This document shows positions 44,937 to 53,377 of a stretch of 64,000 bases of DNA, one piece after another. The notes below the pieces were generated by a model. That model made no database searches. It was not told the origin of the DNA and saw nothing but the letters and a program-made list of their open reading frames with translations. This DNA is from [Actinomadura] parvosata subsp. kistnae (GTDB taxonomy: Bacteria > Actinomycetota > Actinomycetes > Streptosporangiales > Streptosporangiaceae), in the NCBI RefSeq assembly GCF_900323885.1, contig NZ_OOHJ01000031.1, forward strand, positions 62,001 to 126,000. Direction: 5' to 3'. A program made the position numbers and the translations under genes. Positions within the stretch are counted from its first letter, which is position 1; each line of letters opens with the position of its first letter.

Positions 44937-46292
44937 TCAGCCTCCCGCGGGTTGCTTCTCGAGGTCGGGGGTCAGCACGTCGATGTCGCGTACGGCGCGG
45001 CGGGCCAGCCCCCACAGGGCGGCGGCGGCGCCGAGCAGGCCGGCGACGAGCAGCATGGCGGCCATGCCGCTGCCGGGCCCGGTGCCCACCAGGGGCCGCA
45101 GCAGGCCCGCCAGGCCGGTGCCGGCCGCGGCCTGGGGCTCGAAGACGTGGTCGGCGAGCGGCCCGGAGAAGGCCATCGCGACTGGGGAGGAGATCTGGGA
45201 GACGAACATGACGGCTCCGAACACCCGGCCCTGCCGCTCCTCCGGCACCTTGGTCTGGATGATCGACTGCATGGAGCCGTTCACGATCGGCATGATGAGC
45301 GCGCCGACGAGGATGGCCGCGGTCCAGGCGACGACGCCGTGCACCATGGCCATGACGATCTGGGCGCTGACGCACATGCCGACGACGCCGAGCATCATGC
45401 CGCGCACCCGGTTCTTCGGCCCGCCCCAGGCCGCGAGCAGCAGGCCGCCGGTGATGCCGCCGACGCCGATGCCGGCGTTCACGCTGGCCAGGACGGACAC
45501 CTCGCTGCCGGTCCTGGCCAGGATCATGGGCTGCACCACGGCGAACCCGAACACCATCACCAGGTTGACCGTGAAGAACACGAGGATGAGGCCGCGCAGG
45601 CTGGGCTGGGCGAACAGGTAGCGCAGCCCCTCCAGGGAGTCGGCGCCGAGCCGCTTGCGGGCGCCCGCCTCGCCGGGCTCGTCGCCGCGCAGGCGCACCA
45701 GCCGTACGGTCAGCAGCGCGACGGCGAAGCTGACCAGGTCGATCCAGAGCACCGCGCCGAGCCCGCCGGTCACCACGAGCAGCCCGGCCAGCGCGGGCCC
45801 GCCGACGTCGGCCACGCTCTTGGCGGTGGCCAGCAGCCCGTTGGCCCGCTGCAGCTGGTCCTTGCCGACGAGCATCGGCACCGCCGACGACAGGGCGGGG
45901 AACTGGAAGGCGGCGGCGGCGCCGAGCAGCGCGACCGTCAGGTAGACCTGCCACAGGTGCAGGTCGCCGAGGAAGTACACGGCCGTCATGGCGGCCACCG
46001 CCACGAGCCCGCCCGCGTCGGCGAGCTGCAGCGCGGTGCGCTTGCGGCAGCGGTCCACGATCGCGCCCGCCGTGGGGCTGAGCAGCATCTGGGGGAGCAG
46101 CGCGCACAGGGAGAGCGCCACCACCTGCGTGGCCTGGTGGTCGACCGTCCACGCCTGAATGACCAGGGAAAAGCGGAGAACGGAATTTCCGATCAGGGTG
46201 ACGACCTGGCCGCACCAGACGAGGCCGAATTTCCCCATCCCGGTGAAGCGTCGAAATAAACGTGCATGCAGGGACGACAGCGTTCCGCCCAT
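44937..46292 (-). CDS. MFS transporter, probable exporter of the cluster product
   Basis: A 451-residue major-facilitator protein with about 12 hydrophobic helices, of the enterobactin-exporter-like/MFS_3 kind: WCGQVVTLIGNSVLRFSLVI, then PTAGAIVDRCRKRTAL (cytoplasmic loop motif) and VPEERQGRVFGAVMFVSQIS. ATG 46292 is used; an internal ATG at 46235 is less likely because it would trim the first helix. It is the first gene of the cluster transcript, one base ahead of mbtH. Export and self-protection are inferred from position. Confidence 0.88.
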   Translation of the reverse strand: MGGTLSSLHARLFRRFTGMGKFGLVWCGQVVTLIGNSVLRFSLVIQAWTVDHQATQVVALSLCALLPQMLLSPTAGAIVDRCRKRTALQLADAGGLVAVAAMTAVYFLGDLHLWQVYLTVALLGAAAAFQFPALSSAVPMLVGKDQLQRANGLLATAKSVADVGGPALAGLLVVTGGLGAVLWIDLVSFAVALLTVRLVRLRGDEPGEAGARKRLGADSLEGLRYLFAQPSLRGLILVFFTVNLVMVFGFAVVQPMILARTGSEVSVLASVNAGIGVGGITGGLLLAAWGGPKNRVRGMMLGVVGMCVSAQIVMAMVHGVVAWTAAILVGALIMPIVNGSMQSIIQTKVPEERQGRVFGAVMFVSQISSPVAMAFSGPLADHVFEPQAAAGTGLAGLLRPLVGTGPGSGMAAMLLVAGLLGAAAALWGLARRAVRDIDVLTPDLEKQPAGG

Positions 46293-46391
46293 AAGGCCCC
46301 CGGGGTCTTTCCGGTGGTGCAAGGCGTCCCCCCGTGTACGGGCGCCTCCTGGGTACCTTCACACACGTTTTCGAGTGCGGGCAATAAGCCC

Positions 46392-46420
46392 GTCGTATTC
46401 CCGTAATTACTGGCGGTCAA
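46392..46420 (-). promoter_or_regulatory. Candidate promoter of the NRPS operon
   Basis: On the minus strand TTGACC (46420 to 46415), a 17-bp spacer and TACGAC (46397 to 46392) predict a transcript with roughly a 90-base leader before the MFS gene. A second TTGACC lies 12 bp further upstream. 46293-46429 holds no other gene. Confidence 0.4.
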
Positions 46421-46429
46421 AAATCCAGG

Positions 46430-47473
46430 TCAAGCCAGCCGGAGTGCTTCCGCCGCGACCGCGGCGCGCAATTCCCGGATGCCGGGGCGGCCCCGTACGG
46501 GGTGCACGGCGTTCGTCAGCAGCACCACCGTCAGGCGGCGGGCCGGGTCGATGACCAGGGAGGTTCCGGTGAAGCCCGAGTGGCCGTACGCGCCGTCCAG
46601 CGGGCCGGTGATGCCGGGGTCGCCGATGCGCACGCCCAGCCCGTGCCGGAAGGGGGCGTCGCGGACGCCCTGGTCGCGGGTCATCTCGGCGACGCTTCCC
46701 GGGCTCAGCACGGGGCCGCCGCCTTGCTGCAGCGTCTCGCCGAAGGCCAGCAGGTCCGCGGCGGGCGCGAACACGCCGGCGTGCCCCGCCACGCCGCCCA
46801 GCGCGTACGCGGTCTCGTCGTGCACCACGCCGCGCACGCAGCCCGGCCCCGGGCGCCCGGCCTTGCACTCGGTGGCGGCGATCCCGTCGGGGCGGTCGGG
46901 CCGGTAGCCGGTGCCGGTCAGCCCGAGCACGCCGGTGATCCGGGCGCGGACCAGCGCGTCCAGCGGCGCGCCGCCGGCCAGCTCGGCCAGCCGGCCCGCC
47001 ATCACCATGCCGACGTCGCTGTAGAGGTACGGCCCGCCGACCGGGTGGAGGATCGGCGTGCGCACCATGGCGGCCATCCGCGCCCCCGCGTCCGCGCCGG
47101 GCAGCTCCCGGTCGATGCGGCGGGTCGGGGGCAGGCCGGCCGTGTGGGTGAGCAGGCGGCGCGGCGTGATCCGCGGGTCGGCCTCGGGGAGCAGGGCGGT
47201 CGCCGGCTCGTCGAGGCCCAGGCGGCCCTCCTCGGCCAGCGAGAGGAGCACGACCGTGGTGAAGAGCTTGCTGATCGAGGCCAGGTCGAAGATCGAGGCG
47301 AGGCTCGCGGGGGGCCGCTCCGTCGCCAGGCTCCCGCCGGCGTCGGCGTACCGGACGAGCTCCCCGGTGGCGGCCGAGGCCGCCACGGAGCCGTCCACGG
47401 CGATCATCGCGACCGCGGCCGCGCACACCCGCGGCACCGCGTCCGCGAGGATCGCCTCCAGCCGGTCGCTCAT
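46430..47473 (-). CDS. Beta-lactamase-fold serine hydrolase (AmiE-like muropeptide amidase candidate)
   Basis: The 347-residue PF00144-type protein has the SxxK nucleophile motif in LASISKLFTTVV, a Tyr motif PYLYSDVGMVM and a third motif YGHSGFTGTSLV. No signal peptide is evident, so it is probably cytosolic. It is in the murQ locus. In Bacillus subtilis the murQ-namZ operon includes a protein of this same fold (AmiE) that removes the peptide from MurNAc, so that role is the best guess; an esterase or DD-peptidase is possible. It lies 67 bp downstream of murQ on the same strand. Confidence 0.82.
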   Translation of the reverse strand: MSDRLEAILADAVPRVCAAAVAMIAVDGSVAASAATGELVRYADAGGSLATERPPASLASIFDLASISKLFTTVVLLSLAEEGRLGLDEPATALLPEADPRITPRRLLTHTAGLPPTRRIDRELPGADAGARMAAMVRTPILHPVGGPYLYSDVGMVMAGRLAELAGGAPLDALVRARITGVLGLTGTGYRPDRPDGIAATECKAGRPGPGCVRGVVHDETAYALGGVAGHAGVFAPAADLLAFGETLQQGGGPVLSPGSVAEMTRDQGVRDAPFRHGLGVRIGDPGITGPLDGAYGHSGFTGTSLVIDPARRLTVVLLTNAVHPVRGRPGIRELRAAVAAEALRLA

Positions 47474-47540
47474 CGGCCCTCACCGCGCCCGCCGCGCCCG
47501 CCGCTTCCCGCCGATCGCTCATCCCCGTCCCTCGGAGTGC

Positions 47541-48440
47541 TCAGCCGCTGAGCGCGTCGCTGAGGCGTTCGCCGTGCGACTCCAGGAGCGCGCGGGCGCC
47601 GTCGGCGTCGAGGCCGTGCTGGATCATCAGCACCGCGACCTTCGCCTGCCCCCCGGCCGCGTCCAGCGCCGCGCCCGCCGTCTCCCGGTCCGCGCCGGTG
47701 ATGTCGGCGACCATGCGCATGGCCCGCCCGGCGAGCTTGCTGTTCATGGCCGACATCTCGATCATCTTGTTCCCGTACGTGCGGCCCAGCTTGACCATCG
47801 AGATCGTGGAGATCATGTTCAGGACGAGCTTCTGCGCGGTGCCGGCCTTCAGCCGGGTGGAGCCGGTCACCACCTCGGGCCCGACGACGACCTCGATGCC
47901 GTGGTCGGCGGCGGCCGAGAGCGGCGCGTCGTCATTGCAGGACAGGCCGACGGTGAGCGCGCCGCGGCTCCTGGCCTCCGCCAGCGCGCCCAGCACGAAA
48001 GGGGCCCGCCCGCTGGCGGACACGCCCACCACCGAGTCGAGCGGTCCCACCTCCAGGTCCCCGATCGCGGCGGCGCCGGCTTCGGCGTCGTCCTCGGCGC
48101 CCTCGACGGAGCGGGTCAGCGCGTCGGGGCCGCCCGCGATGATGCCCTGCACCAGCGACGGGTCGGTGCCGAACGTGGGCGGGCACTCGCTGGCGTCGAG
48201 CACGGCGAGCCGTCCGGAGGTGCCGGCGCCCACGTAGACGAGCCGGCCGCCTTGGCCCATCCTCTCGGCGATCGCGTCGATGGCGGCCGAGATCGCCGGG
48301 ATGGCCACCGCGACGGCGGCGGGCACGGCGGCGTCGGCCTGGTTCATCAGGCGGGCGATCCGCTCGGTCGGCAGCCGGTCGATCTGGCTGTAGCGGGGGT
48401 CGCTCTGCTCGGTGGACAGCTCGGGCAGCGGATCAATCAT
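47541..48440 (-). CDS. murQ: N-acetylmuramic acid 6-phosphate etherase
   Basis: A SIS-domain enzyme (299 residues from ATG 48440) that cleaves the lactyl ether of MurNAc-6-phosphate to GlcNAc-6-phosphate and D-lactate. Motifs are RLVYVGAGTSGRLAVLDASE, the catalytic SVEGAEDDAE region, VVGVSASGRAPFVLGAL, KAGTAQKLVLNMISTISMV and GNKMIEMSAMN. An in-frame GTG at 48455 exists, but GGTGGA suits ATG 48440. It diverges from namZ with a candidate operator between them. No MurNAc kinase or PTS (MurP) is in the window, so its phosphorylated substrate must come from elsewhere. Confidence 0.95.
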   Translation of the reverse strand: MIDPLPELSTEQSDPRYSQIDRLPTERIARLMNQADAAVPAAVAVAIPAISAAIDAIAERMGQGGRLVYVGAGTSGRLAVLDASECPPTFGTDPSLVQGIIAGGPDALTRSVEGAEDDAEAGAAAIGDLEVGPLDSVVGVSASGRAPFVLGALAEARSRGALTVGLSCNDDAPLSAAADHGIEVVVGPEVVTGSTRLKAGTAQKLVLNMISTISMVKLGRTYGNKMIEMSAMNSKLAGRAMRMVADITGADRETAGAALDAAGGQAKVAVLMIQHGLDADGARALLESHGERLSDALSG

Positions 48441-48470
48441 GTCGCTAATTTCCACCCTCTACTTCTCTCT

Positions 48471-48485
48471 TGTAAATATCTTTCA
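48471..48485. promoter_or_regulatory. Candidate operator shared by murQ and namZ
   Basis: TGTAAATATCTTTCA overlaps the namZ -10 (TATCTT, 48477-48482) and lies about 30 bp upstream of murQ. It matches a 15-mer at the ABC-importer promoter (56308-56322) at 12 of 15 positions. Binding by a MurR/RpiR-type repressor is an inference. Confidence 0.55.
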
Positions 48486-48489
48486 GACA

Positions 48490-49611
48490 ATGGGTTGCAT
48501 GCCGCACGTACGAACCGGAGCAGAACGCCTGGCCGCCGACCCCTCCCTCGCGGGAGGCGGCCGGCTCGGGCTGATCACCAACCCCACCGGAGTCCTGCCC
48601 GATCTCACCCCCACGGCCGACGCCCTGCCGGCCGCCGGGGTGAAGCTGACCGCGTTGTTCGGCCCCGAGCACGGCCTGCGCGGCACCGCGCAGGCGGACG
48701 GGGCCGAGGGTGACACCGTGGACGAGCGGACCGGGCTGCCGGTGTTCGACACGTACCGGCTGTCGGGGCGGGAGCTGGACCGGGTGGTGGCCGCCGCCGG
48801 CGTGGACACGCTGGTCTTCGACATCGCCGACGTCGGCGCCCGCTTCTACACCTACGTCTGGACGATGTACGACCTGATGGAGTCGGCCGCCCGGCTCGGC
48901 CTGCGCTTCGTCGTCCTGGACCGGCCGAACCCCCTCGGCGGGACCGTCGAGGAGGGCCCGCCGCTCGACCCGGCGTACGCGAGCTTCGTGGGCCGCTTCC
49001 CGCTGCCCCTGCGGCACGGCAGGACGGCAGGGGAGCTGGCCGGGCTGTTCGGGCTCGACGTGGACCTGACGGTCGTCACCATGGAGGGCTGGCGGCGCGA
49101 CATGACGTTCGCCGAGACGGGGCTGCCCTGGGTGATGCCGTCGGTCAACATGCCGACGCCCGACACCGCGCTCGTCTACCCGGGCACCGGCCTCATCGAG
49201 GGCACGAACTTCTCCGAGGGGCGCGGCACCACCCGGCCGTTCGAGCTGGTCGGGGCGCCGTACGCGGACGCGCGGTTCGCGCCCGCGCTGGCCGCGCTGG
49301 GCCTGCCCGGGGTGCGGTTCAGGGAGGTGTGGTTCACGCCGACGTTCCACAAGCACGCCGGCACCCCCGTGCGCGGGGTGCAGCTCCACGTGCACGACCG
49401 GGAGGCGTTCAGGCCGGTGCTCACGGGCCTGGCCCTCCTGCACGTGGCCCGCACCCTCTACCCGGACGACCTGCGCTGGCAGGGCCCGGACCTGTTCCTG
49501 GACCGCCTGTGGGGGTCCGGCACCCTGTCGCGGTGCCTGGAGGAGGGGGCCGACCCGCGCGAGCTGTGCCCGCCGCCGGGCCGCCCCGAAGGATCGCTGC
49601 TCTACCGCTGA
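48490..49611 (+). CDS. namZ: Exo-beta-N-acetylmuramidase NamZ (DUF1343 family)
   Basis: The 373-residue protein has the DUF1343 landmarks LGLITNPTGV, LTALFGPEHGLRG, LPVFDTYRL, TLVFDIADVGARFYTYVWTM, VLDRPNPLGG and the catalytic-region motif EGTNFSEGRGTTRPFE. NamZ releases terminal MurNAc from the non-reducing end of peptidoglycan chains. The start is ATG 48490, seven bases after TATCTT (leaderless); ATG 48499 is an alternative. No clear signal peptide is seen, so the enzyme may act on imported fragments. It diverges from murQ. Confidence 0.88.
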   Translation: MGCMPHVRTGAERLAADPSLAGGGRLGLITNPTGVLPDLTPTADALPAAGVKLTALFGPEHGLRGTAQADGAEGDTVDERTGLPVFDTYRLSGRELDRVVAAAGVDTLVFDIADVGARFYTYVWTMYDLMESAARLGLRFVVLDRPNPLGGTVEEGPPLDPAYASFVGRFPLPLRHGRTAGELAGLFGLDVDLTVVTMEGWRRDMTFAETGLPWVMPSVNMPTPDTALVYPGTGLIEGTNFSEGRGTTRPFELVGAPYADARFAPALAALGLPGVRFREVWFTPTFHKHAGTPVRGVQLHVHDREAFRPVLTGLALLHVARTLYPDDLRWQGPDLFLDRLWGSGTLSRCLEEGADPRELCPPPGRPEGSLLYR

Positions 49612-49616
49612 GACCA

Positions 49617-50468
49617 TCACGCCAGGTCGCGCCGGTAGAGCCAGAAGACGCGCTCCGCTCGCGCGCCCACCGCGCGCGAGTAGAACCGCAACGGCCCCAC
49701 CCACCCGATCTGGGCGCTGTCCTGCCCCGCCGCCCGCTGCTCCGCCAGGCACCGGCGCAGCAGCACCCGGCCCAGGCCGAGCCCGCGCGCGGCGGGGGCG
49801 GTGCCCATCGGGCCGAACCAGGCAGGGCGCGCGCCCCAGGCGGCGAAGCCCAGGATCTCGCCGTCGCGCTCGGCGTAGTGCAGCCCGGACGCGGTGACCG
49901 CCTCCCAGGCCCACCGCTCGTTCCAGTGCTCCTCGACGAACGCGGCCACCCGCGCGCGGTCCTCCCCGGCCGCGCGCACGGTGACGCCCGCCCGCTCCAG
50001 GCGCGCCGCCTCGTCCTCGGTGGACAGGTCCACGCCCAGGTCGGCGGTCATGTTCCAGGCCACGTGGTAGCGCTCGTAGCCGAGGCTCTCGGCCAGGCAG
50101 GCGGCGGCGGTGTAGCGCACGTCGATGCCGGGCCAGGCGTAGCACGGCGGGTTCCCGGCGAAGCGGGCCTGGCGCGCCCCCTGCTCCCGCAGCCAGTCCT
50201 CGGCCGCGCGCACGAGCGCCGTCCCGCGCCCCTCGCCTCTGGCCTCCGGACGTACGGCGAGCAGGTCGAGGTGCCCGACGGCCGGATCCTTGTCCGACAT
50301 CGAGGCCAGCACCACGCCGCCGTCCACGGCCAGCGCCGTCCACCGCCTGCCCTCCGGAGGGTGCGACAGGTGCCGGACCAGGGCGGCCGCCTCTCCGGTG
50401 TCCAGGGTCAGCGCGGCCTCGGCGATCGCGGCCGCCTCGGCGAGCCGCGCCGGCTCGACAGAGAACAT
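49617..50468 (-). CDS. GNAT-family N-acetyltransferase with two GNAT-like halves
   Basis: 283 residues from ATG 50468, which overlaps the ATPase stop. Two acetyl-CoA-loop motifs appear, AVRPEARGEGRGTALVRAAE and GTAPAARGLGLGRVLLRRCL, so this is probably a tandem GNAT. The acceptor is unknown; being last in the importer operon suggests it modifies an imported amino sugar or peptide. Confidence 0.8.
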   Translation of the reverse strand: MFSVEPARLAEAAAIAEAALTLDTGEAAALVRHLSHPPEGRRWTALAVDGGVVLASMSDKDPAVGHLDLLAVRPEARGEGRGTALVRAAEDWLREQGARQARFAGNPPCYAWPGIDVRYTAAACLAESLGYERYHVAWNMTADLGVDLSTEDEAARLERAGVTVRAAGEDRARVAAFVEEHWNERWAWEAVTASGLHYAERDGEILGFAAWGARPAWFGPMGTAPAARGLGLGRVLLRRCLAEQRAAGQDSAQIGWVGPLRFYSRAVGARAERVFWLYRRDLA

Positions 50469-51478
50469 CACACCTCGCTCATCGGGCGGGCGATCACGCT
50501 GCGCCGCTCGGGGTAGAAGCACGCGTGCTCCTGCGGCACACCCTCGGTGACCTGCAGCAGCGGCCGTTCATCCGTGCACCGCTCCTGCCGGAACGGGCAG
50601 CGCGGGGCGAACAGGCAGCCGTCCTCCGACCGGCTGTCGTCCAGCGACTCCAGCGGCACCACCGGCTGCTCGCCGGGCAGCTCCAGGCCGTGCAGCACCG
50701 GGATCGCCGACAGCAGCGACTGCGTGTACGGGTGCACCGGGTCGGCGATGATCGTGTCCACGGGGCCGCGCTCGACGACCTGGCCGCGGTAGATCACGTA
50801 CAGCTCGCCGTCGTCGCCGATGTAGCGGGCCGTGGCCACGTCGTGGGTGATGAACAGCACGCGCACGCCCAGCCGCTCGCGCAGGTCCTTCAGCAGCGCC
50901 AGGATGCCCAGCCGGAGCGAGACGTCGATCATCGAGACGGCCTCGTCGGCGACCAGCATCTCGGGGTCCACGGTCAGCGCGCGGGCGATGACGACCCGCT
51001 GCCGCATGCCGCCGGAGAGCTGGTGCGGGTAGCGCGACAGCACCGTGCCCGGGTCGAGGCCGACCAGCGTCAGCACCTCGGCCGCCCGCTCCTCGATCCA
51101 CGACTTCGGCCGGCCGGTCTGCCTGGCGCGCAGGCTCAGCGGGGCGTGCAGCGTCTGGTGGATGGTCCTGGTCGGGTTCAGGGCCGAATACGGGTCCTGG
51201 TGGATCATCTGGATCTTGCGGAAGTGCGGCTGGCGCTGCTTGGGCTTGAGCGCCGACATGGACACGCCGTCGATCGCGATCTCACCCTCGTCGTACGACT
51301 CCAGCCCCGCGATGATCCGCCCCAGCGTCGTCTTCCCGCAGCCGGACTCCCCGATGAACGAGGCCGCGCCGCCCTTGGGGATGGCGAAGTCCACGCCCCG
51401 CAGCGCCCGCACCTCGCGGGCACCGAGCAGCTTGCCGCGCTGCTTGAAGGTCTTGACGACCCCGGTTCCGGTGATCAT
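50468..51478 (-). CDS. Oligopeptide-type ABC importer ATPase (OppF/DppF-like)
   Basis: 336 residues from ATG 51478 (overlaps the previous stop). Walker A is GESGCGKTTLG, the signature is HQLSGGMRQRVVIARAL, and Walker B is LVADEAVSMID. The oligopeptide C-terminal extension has cysteines in DGCLFAPRCPFRQERC, typical of the Fe-S-like cluster or metal site of Opp/Dpp ATPases. It pairs with the other ATPase to power uptake of the operon's solute. Confidence 0.92.
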   Translation of the reverse strand: MITGTGVVKTFKQRGKLLGAREVRALRGVDFAIPKGGAASFIGESGCGKTTLGRIIAGLESYDEGEIAIDGVSMSALKPKQRQPHFRKIQMIHQDPYSALNPTRTIHQTLHAPLSLRARQTGRPKSWIEERAAEVLTLVGLDPGTVLSRYPHQLSGGMRQRVVIARALTVDPEMLVADEAVSMIDVSLRLGILALLKDLRERLGVRVLFITHDVATARYIGDDGELYVIYRGQVVERGPVDTIIADPVHPYTQSLLSAIPVLHGLELPGEQPVVPLESLDDSRSEDGCLFAPRCPFRQERCTDERPLLQVTEGVPQEHACFYPERRSVIARPMSEV

Positions 51479-52467
51479 GCGTGCTCCTTCACGGTCACGG
51501 TCACGGCGTGGCAGGCCACGGTGCGCGGGCCGTCGGCCACCGCCTGCGGGTCCACGGTGTCGCACACGTCCATGCGCAGCGCGCAGCGCTCCCTGAACAC
51601 GCAGCCCTCCTTGGGCACCGTGGCCAGCGTCGGCGGCCGGCCGGGCAGCGCCTGGGCCTCGTCGATGTCGCCGACGAGCCGGGGGATGGCCCGGATGAGG
51701 CCCTTCGTGTAGGGATGCCGGGGCGCGCCGAGCACTTCCCGGGTGGGGCCCTGCTCGACCAGGCGGCCGCCGTACATGACGGCCAGCCGGTCGGCGACCT
51801 CGGCCACCACGCCGATGTCGTGCGTGATGACGAGCGTCGTCAGGCCGCGCTCGGCGTGCACCTCGCGGACGATCTTCAGGATGTTCGCCTGGGTGATCAT
51901 GTCGAGCGCGGTCGTGGGCTCGTCCAGCACGACCAGGTGGGCGTTGAGCACGAGGGCCAGCATGATGCCGACGCGCTGGCGCATGCCGCCGGACAGCTCG
52001 TGCTGGTGCGAGTCCAGCACGCGGGCGCCGTCGAGGCCCATCCTGCCCAGCAGGTCCTTGGCCTCGCGGACCAGGCCGCGCAGGTCCTCCACGCCGTGCG
52101 AGCGGCCCAGGTCGAGCAGCTGCTTGCCGACCGTCTTGAGCGGGTTGAGCGAGTTCTGCGCGGCTTGGAAGACGTAGCCGATATGCCGGCCGCGCGCCTT
52201 GCGGAGCTGCTCGCCCGCCAGCCCCACCACGTCACCCAGCCCGTCGATCTCGACGCGGCCCGCCGCGATCCTGCCGGGCGGCTGGACGGCGTTGAGCAGC
52301 GACAACGCCAGCGTCGACTTGCCGGACCCGGACTCGCCCACGATGCCGGTGATCGAGCCCGGCTCCAGCGTCAGGTCGATGCCGCGGACGGCGGGCAGCT
52401 CACCCGCGGGGGTCTTGTAGACGACCGTCAGGCCGTCGATGCGCACTCCCGGCGCTTGCTGAACCAC
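51475..52467 (-). CDS. Oligopeptide-type ABC importer ATPase (OppD/DppD-like)
   Basis: 330 residues. Walker A is GESGSGKSTLALS, the signature is HELSGGMRQRVGIMLAL, Walker B is LVVLDEPTTALD, and the C-terminal cysteine motif is EGCVFRERCALRMDVC. The stop overlaps the start of the partner ATPase; the start is four bases after the permease stop. It is a full-length, intact nucleotide-binding subunit. Confidence 0.93.
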   Translation of the reverse strand: MVQQAPGVRIDGLTVVYKTPAGELPAVRGIDLTLEPGSITGIVGESGSGKSTLALSLLNAVQPPGRIAAGRVEIDGLGDVVGLAGEQLRKARGRHIGYVFQAAQNSLNPLKTVGKQLLDLGRSHGVEDLRGLVREAKDLLGRMGLDGARVLDSHQHELSGGMRQRVGIMLALVLNAHLVVLDEPTTALDMITQANILKIVREVHAERGLTTLVITHDIGVVAEVADRLAVMYGGRLVEQGPTREVLGAPRHPYTKGLIRAIPRLVGDIDEAQALPGRPPTLATVPKEGCVFRERCALRMDVCDTVDPQAVADGPRTVACHAVTVTVKEHA

Positions 52468-52471
52468 GTGC

Positions 52472-53377
52472 CTACTCCTCGCGCAGCCGGGGGTTGAAGA
52501 TCTCGTCCATGGCGTCCACCACGAGCACGATGGCCAGCGTCAGCAGCAGGATCGCCAGCAGCGGCCCCAGCAGGTAGCCGAGCGCGGTCGGCGTGACCAT
52601 GGCGCCGGCCTGGAAGACGGCCAGGTTGAGCATGACGCCCCAGTTGTCCGACTCGTACGGCAGCACGCCCAGGAAGAACAACCCCACCTGCGAGTAGACG
52701 GCCCCGGTGACCGAGATCAGCATGTTCATCGCGATGTACGGCGCCATGCTCGGCAGCAGCTCCCTGCCGATGATGTGCGACGTGGACAGCCCCAGCCCGC
52801 GCGCCGCCTCGATGAAGCCCCGCTCGCGCAGCGACAGCGTCTGCGAGCGCACCGCCCGCGCCACGCCGCCCCACCCGAGCAGCCCCAGCACCAGGCCCAT
52901 CTGCAGCGGGCTGCCGAACTGCCACACCGTCGCCAGCACCAGCAGCAGCGGCAGGCCGGGGATGGTGAGCTTCATGTCGGTCAGCCGCATGAGGACGGTG
53001 TCCCAGCGGCCCCGCTTGAACCCGGAGAACAGGCCGATCGCGGTGCCCGCGACGACCGTGATGAGCGCGGTGACCGCGGCGGTCAGCAGCACGTACCGGG
53101 AGCCCTTGACGACCAGCGCGAGCACGTCGCGGCCCTGCGGGTCGGTGCCGAACCAGTGCTCCCAGCTCGGCGGCTGCGTGATCGAGGAGGTGTCGCCCGG
53201 CAGGTGCTCCGGCAGGAGCATCGGCCCCACCACGGCCATCAGGATGAAACCGGCGAGGATGACCACCCCGGCCATCCGGCTCGGCTTGCGCTTCATGACC
53301 CGCCACACGCCGCGCCAGAAGTTGCGCCGCATGGTCGAGGCGGCCGACGCCGTCTCGGGGACGAGTGTGGCGCTCAC
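52472..53377 (-). CDS. Oligopeptide-type ABC importer permease (OppC/DppC-like)
   Basis: A 301-residue membrane protein with an N-terminal OppC region (RNFWRGVWRVMKRKPSRMAG), the phrase HWFGTDPQGRDVLALVVKGS that characterises DppC proteins, and the EAA loop EAARGLGLSTSHIIGRELLP. The ATG overlaps the stop of the other permease gene (ATGA). Confidence 0.93.
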   Translation of the reverse strand: MSATLVPETASAASTMRRNFWRGVWRVMKRKPSRMAGVVILAGFILMAVVGPMLLPEHLPGDTSSITQPPSWEHWFGTDPQGRDVLALVVKGSRYVLLTAAVTALITVVAGTAIGLFSGFKRGRWDTVLMRLTDMKLTIPGLPLLLVLATVWQFGSPLQMGLVLGLLGWGGVARAVRSQTLSLRERGFIEAARGLGLSTSHIIGRELLPSMAPYIAMNMLISVTGAVYSQVGLFFLGVLPYESDNWGVMLNLAVFQAGAMVTPTALGYLLGPLLAILLLTLAIVLVVDAMDEIFNPRLREE

